This document shows positions 6,628 through 9,093 of a stretch of DNA of 9,093 nucleotides, piece after piece (position 1 is the stretch's first letter; the number at the start of each line of letters is the position of its first letter). This stretch comes from Dehalococcoidia bacterium (GTDB lineage: Bacteria > Chloroflexota > Dehalococcoidia > GIF9 > AB-539-J10), in NCBI GenBank assembly GCA_030626915.1, contig DAOUTC010000043.1, forward strand, positions 1 to 9,093, written 5' to 3'. The notes beneath the pieces are model-generated. The model did not search any database. It was not told the DNA's origin and saw only the letters and a program-made list of their open reading frames with translations. A program made the position numbers and the translations under genes.

Positions 6628-7299
6628 AATTTGCCAGCCGTTATGTTCAGCAAATTGGCGCAAATTTCTATCGGGATAAGTTGCTACTGGATTACCTACC
6701 AGCTTCAATAAAGGGATATCAAAGACGCTATCAGCATAAGCGAAGCTTGAAAGAAGGTCTATTTCTAATTCGTTTCGACTGATAAATTCTTCCAGCAGCT
6801 TAACTTTATTCCTGCCAAAGCACGCAGGTTTAATAATCTTGCCAGTATATCTATTGTCAATTACTTCAAGTTTTGTGCCAATTGTATTGGGCACATCCAG
6901 TTTCTGCCCCACAATTTCTAACAAGTTGCTAAACGCAGCAGATATAATTATTACTACATGCCCCTTTTGCTTATGTTGGTCTAAAATATCAACGACATCG
7001 CTGTGTAATGACCCGACTATATGGTTATCAACTACCCAGTGAGAGGCCTCAGATACTTCCCTCGTGCTTGCTCCGCTAAAGACAGCATTTAAATCCTCTG
7101 CCCACTTCACCATGCACTTCTCCTCATTAAGCAATTTGCACTTACTCAGTAGCCACAAGGGCAAATGCGTGATTAAGAAAGCTGGAGTTAAAAGCAATTT
7201 TTTCTTTTCGTGCTCGACGTAGTACTTACGGAACCCTTCCCAAATATGTGCGCTGCATAGAGTGCCATCAAGGTCGAAAATAGCCGCAACCTTACTCAT
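6619..7299 (-). CDS. HAD-superfamily IB hydrolase (SerB-like phosphatase fold)
   Basis: This 226-residue cytosolic protein belongs to haloacid dehalogenase subfamily IB, whose members include phosphoserine phosphatase and related phosphomonoesterases. The four HAD motifs are present: motif I DLDGTL with nucleophile D9 and acid/base D11, motif II S120 in VVIIISAA, motif III K165 in FGRNKVKLL, and motif IV YADSVFDIPLL with magnesium-binding D190 and D194. The usual GD of motif IV is AD, as seen in many IB proteins. A hydrophobic stretch at about 35-57 belongs to the helical cap and is too interrupted to call a membrane anchor. The substrate cannot be assigned: SerB identity is possible but not supported by a specific cap signature. 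The ATG follows the polX stop with no gap, and AGAGG at the end of polX serves as its ribosome binding site, so translation is coupled. Confidence 0.9.
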   Translation of the reverse strand: MSKVAAIFDLDGTLCSAHIWEGFRKYYVEHEKKKLLLTPAFLITHLPLWLLSKCKLLNEEKCMVKWAEDLNAVFSGASTREVSEASHWVVDNHIVGSLHSDVVDILDQHKQKGHVVIIISAAFSNLLEIVGQKLDVPNTIGTKLEVIDNRYTGKIIKPACFGRNKVKLLEEFISRNELEIDLLSSFAYADSVFDIPLLKLVGNPVATYPDRNLRQFAEHNGWQILP

Positions 7300-9021
7300 T
7301 TACCTCTTGCCTAAGAAGGCAAGCACCTGTTCTAGAGACAGAGTATTTAATATATGTTGAGGCTCACACCAGGCTCGCCGAGCCACACCGACGCCAAAGC
7401 GCATGAAACCTAAATGTGCCACGCTATGAGCATCGGTGCCAACAGCGAGCTTCACTCCCATATCCCTGGCTCGAAAGGCATGAATATCGTTTAAATCAAG
7501 CCGATCAGGCATAGCATTAATTTCCAGCACCTTATTATTTTTAACCGCTGCTCGGAAGATAGCCTCTAAATCTATGGCTATGGACTCGCGCTCTCCTATG
7601 AGACGGCAAGTAGGATGAGCAATAATATCAACATCTGGGTCCTCTATAGCACTTAACACCCTCTTGGTCATTTTCTCCTCACGCTGGTTCATAGCGGAGT
7701 GCACAGCGCCGATGACTATGTCTAGCTGAGATAGAATTTCATGCGGTAAATCCAGTCTGCCGTCTGCGCGAATATCAACTTCGATGCCGCTGAACACACG
7801 GACGCCATACAACCTCTCATTAAGTGCTCTGATCTCAGCAACTTGTTTCCTTAGCCTCTCCGCATCAAGCCCGTGAGCAATGCCCCGTCCACCAGAATGC
7901 TCCGTAATTGCTATATATTGGTAACCCAACTCTTTGGTAGCCAGGGCCATTTCCTCAATAGAATTATGCCCATCGCTCCAATCAGTGTGAATATGCAGGT
8001 CTCCCTTTATATCGGATAATTCCACCAGCTTGGGCAAGGTTCCTTGTTCAGCCCTTTCCACCTCACCCTGAGCTTCCCTGAGCTCAGGCGGAATATACTG
8101 AAGTCCCAGCCGATGGTAGAAATTCTCCTCAAGGGCAAATTTCTCCAGCTCACCTGTGTCTAAATCGGTGATGCCATACTCACTCAACTTCAATCCTTGT
8201 CTGCGTCCTCTCTCCCTCAAGGAAATATTGTGTTGCTTGCTACCAGTAAAATACTGGAGCAGAGAGCCGAAAGAGTCGTGTTCCACCATGCGTAAGTCAA
8301 CCTGTAATCCCCCAGAAACAATAGCACTTGCCTTTGTTGACCCCTGAGCCAACACCTGCCCCATATGAGGTAAGGCAACAAAGGTGTCTATAACCTCCTT
8401 TGGGTTATCGGCAGTGCCCATAAGGTCAACATCACCCAGGGTTTCCCTGAATCGACGCAAGCTGCCAGCGTAAGTTAAGTTCCTTACCCCGGGAACAGAG
8501 CGAAGGGAGTCAAGTATTTCATCCACAATGGGCAAGGCTTCCCCTATGGGAATACGCTGGTCTTTACGCCGCAAAGCTTGAATCTGTTGCAGGATATTGC
8601 CGGCGGTCTTGTCACCAAGACGGAAAAGCTTAGCTACTTGCCCACCTTTAATTGCTTGCTCTAAGGCATCAACTGAGCTTACTCCTAATTCACTGGAAAG
8701 CCTGTTAGCCGTCTTGGGACCGATTCCTGGAATAGCTAGTAGATTGGTTATCCCTGGAGGGAACTCAGTCTTCAGATTCTCATAGTAACCCAGCTTTCCC
8801 GTAGTCACCAGCTCAGTAGTCTTTTTAGCTATTGCCTCACCAACACCGGGGATATTCCTCAGGTCCTCCCCTTCATCAAGCATAATCTTTATTTCCTTGG
8901 GATAATGCTCGATAGCCCGAACTGCCTTCTGGTAAGCACGAATCTTAAAGACATTCTCCCCCTTGAGTTCCAGGAGGTCAGCAATATCACTAAATACCTT
9001 GGCAATAGCTGTATTTTTCAT
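7300..9021 (-). CDS. polX: DNA polymerase X family protein with C-terminal PHP domain
   Basis: Bacterial PolX fills short gaps in base-excision repair, and its PHP domain supplies 3'-5' exonuclease and AP-endonuclease-type activities. The 573 residues match the family (Bacillus subtilis PolX is about 570). Helix-hairpin-helix motifs are seen at IPGVGEAIAKK (57-67), IPGIGPKTANRL (97-108) and about 132-144. The nucleotidyltransferase core has GSLRR (186-190), DVD (198-200, metal-binding D198 and D200) and the third aspartate D242 in QVDLRM. The PHP domain (about 338-573) keeps all nine expected metal ligands: H343, H345, D350, H375, E414, H441, H469, D530 and H532, in HIHTDWSDG, TEHS, GIEVD, GAVHS, IAHP and GTDAH. 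Both activities should therefore be intact. GGGGAG at 9038-9033 lies 11 nt before the ATG. The gene heads the minus-strand block and is fused tail-to-head with the HAD gene. Confidence 0.97.
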   Translation of the reverse strand: MKNTAIAKVFSDIADLLELKGENVFKIRAYQKAVRAIEHYPKEIKIMLDEGEDLRNIPGVGEAIAKKTTELVTTGKLGYYENLKTEFPPGITNLLAIPGIGPKTANRLSSELGVSSVDALEQAIKGGQVAKLFRLGDKTAGNILQQIQALRRKDQRIPIGEALPIVDEILDSLRSVPGVRNLTYAGSLRRFRETLGDVDLMGTADNPKEVIDTFVALPHMGQVLAQGSTKASAIVSGGLQVDLRMVEHDSFGSLLQYFTGSKQHNISLRERGRRQGLKLSEYGITDLDTGELEKFALEENFYHRLGLQYIPPELREAQGEVERAEQGTLPKLVELSDIKGDLHIHTDWSDGHNSIEEMALATKELGYQYIAITEHSGGRGIAHGLDAERLRKQVAEIRALNERLYGVRVFSGIEVDIRADGRLDLPHEILSQLDIVIGAVHSAMNQREEKMTKRVLSAIEDPDVDIIAHPTCRLIGERESIAIDLEAIFRAAVKNNKVLEINAMPDRLDLNDIHAFRARDMGVKLAVGTDAHSVAHLGFMRFGVGVARRAWCEPQHILNTLSLEQVLAFLGKR

Positions 9022-9048
9022 TATTCTTGTTTCTCCCCGTGTAGCTTT

Positions 9049-9077
9049 AGTCTAAATCTTAAGAAACGCGCTGTCGA
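9049..9077 (-). promoter_or_regulatory. candidate promoter of the polX-HAD block
   Basis: On the minus strand, TCGACA (9077-9072, 5 of 6) and TAGACT (9054-9049, 4 of 6) are separated by exactly 17 bp and would start transcription near 9042, about 20 nt before the polX ATG. The -10 lies inside a perfect 5+1+5 inverted repeat, TTTAGTCTAAA (9046-9056), which could be an operator or chance. Confidence 0.4.
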
Positions 9078-9093
9078 CCTCGCATCTCATATG

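Noticed and set aside
6616..6628. Second partial copy of the valS repeat end (CGCTCAGGG)
   Set aside because: Only about a dozen bases match, and the diagnostic GCGAAGAATC core is missing.
8077..8088. Perfect 12-bp palindrome CCTGAGCTCAGG
   Set aside because: It lies inside polX with no regulatory context. It probably reflects codon content, with a nearby partial repeat CCCTGAGCT.
9052..9093. Tail of another minus-strand gene entering at the right edge
   Set aside because: Two frames are open from the edge for about ten to thirteen codons (ending VDSAFLKI or GRQRVS). Neither can be preferred, and one would overlap the proposed promoter.

Overview
The window is an ordinary, gene-dense bacterial chromosome segment with moderate GC content, short intergenic gaps and two gene blocks that converge near position 5880. 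The gene set (type III pantothenate kinase, fused CoaBC, an 896-residue ValRS, a bacterial PolX with a PHP domain) and a short GAGCRAAGCGAAGAATC-type repeat inside valS suggest an anaerobic or uncultured lineage such as Chloroflexota/Dehalococcoidia. That placement is inference from style, not from a search. No rRNA, tRNA, CRISPR array, transposase, prophage or large defence island is visible.

Plus-strand block (1-5885). The end of an unidentified gene is followed by coaX and coaBC, which carry out the pantothenate to 4'-phosphopantetheine steps of coenzyme A synthesis and sit 15 bp apart. Only 7 bp after coaBC, a strong sigma70-type promoter drives a vapBC toxin-antitoxin pair (ribbon-helix-helix antitoxin, PIN-domain RNase toxin). 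Next is a 79-codon orphan of unknown function, preceded by two perfect 10-bp palindromes. valS follows after 27 bp. Its product has a complete catalytic and editing apparatus. Its coding region also contains a short interspersed repeat that is translated in frame as a linker insertion before the anticodon-binding domain.

Minus-strand block (9021-5873, read right to left). A likely promoter at the right edge precedes polX (DNA polymerase X with a PHP nuclease domain). polX is joined with no gap (TAA directly followed by ATG) to an HAD-IB phosphatase-like gene. After 50 bp holding a second promoter-like sequence and a 12-bp palindrome comes a 231-codon helical protein of unknown function. The end of that gene overlaps the end of valS by 13 bp, tail to tail.

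No convincing new multi-gene system is seen. The points most worth following are the repeat domesticated inside valS, the vapBC plus orphan insertion between two housekeeping genes, and the unknown protein downstream of the polX/HAD pair.
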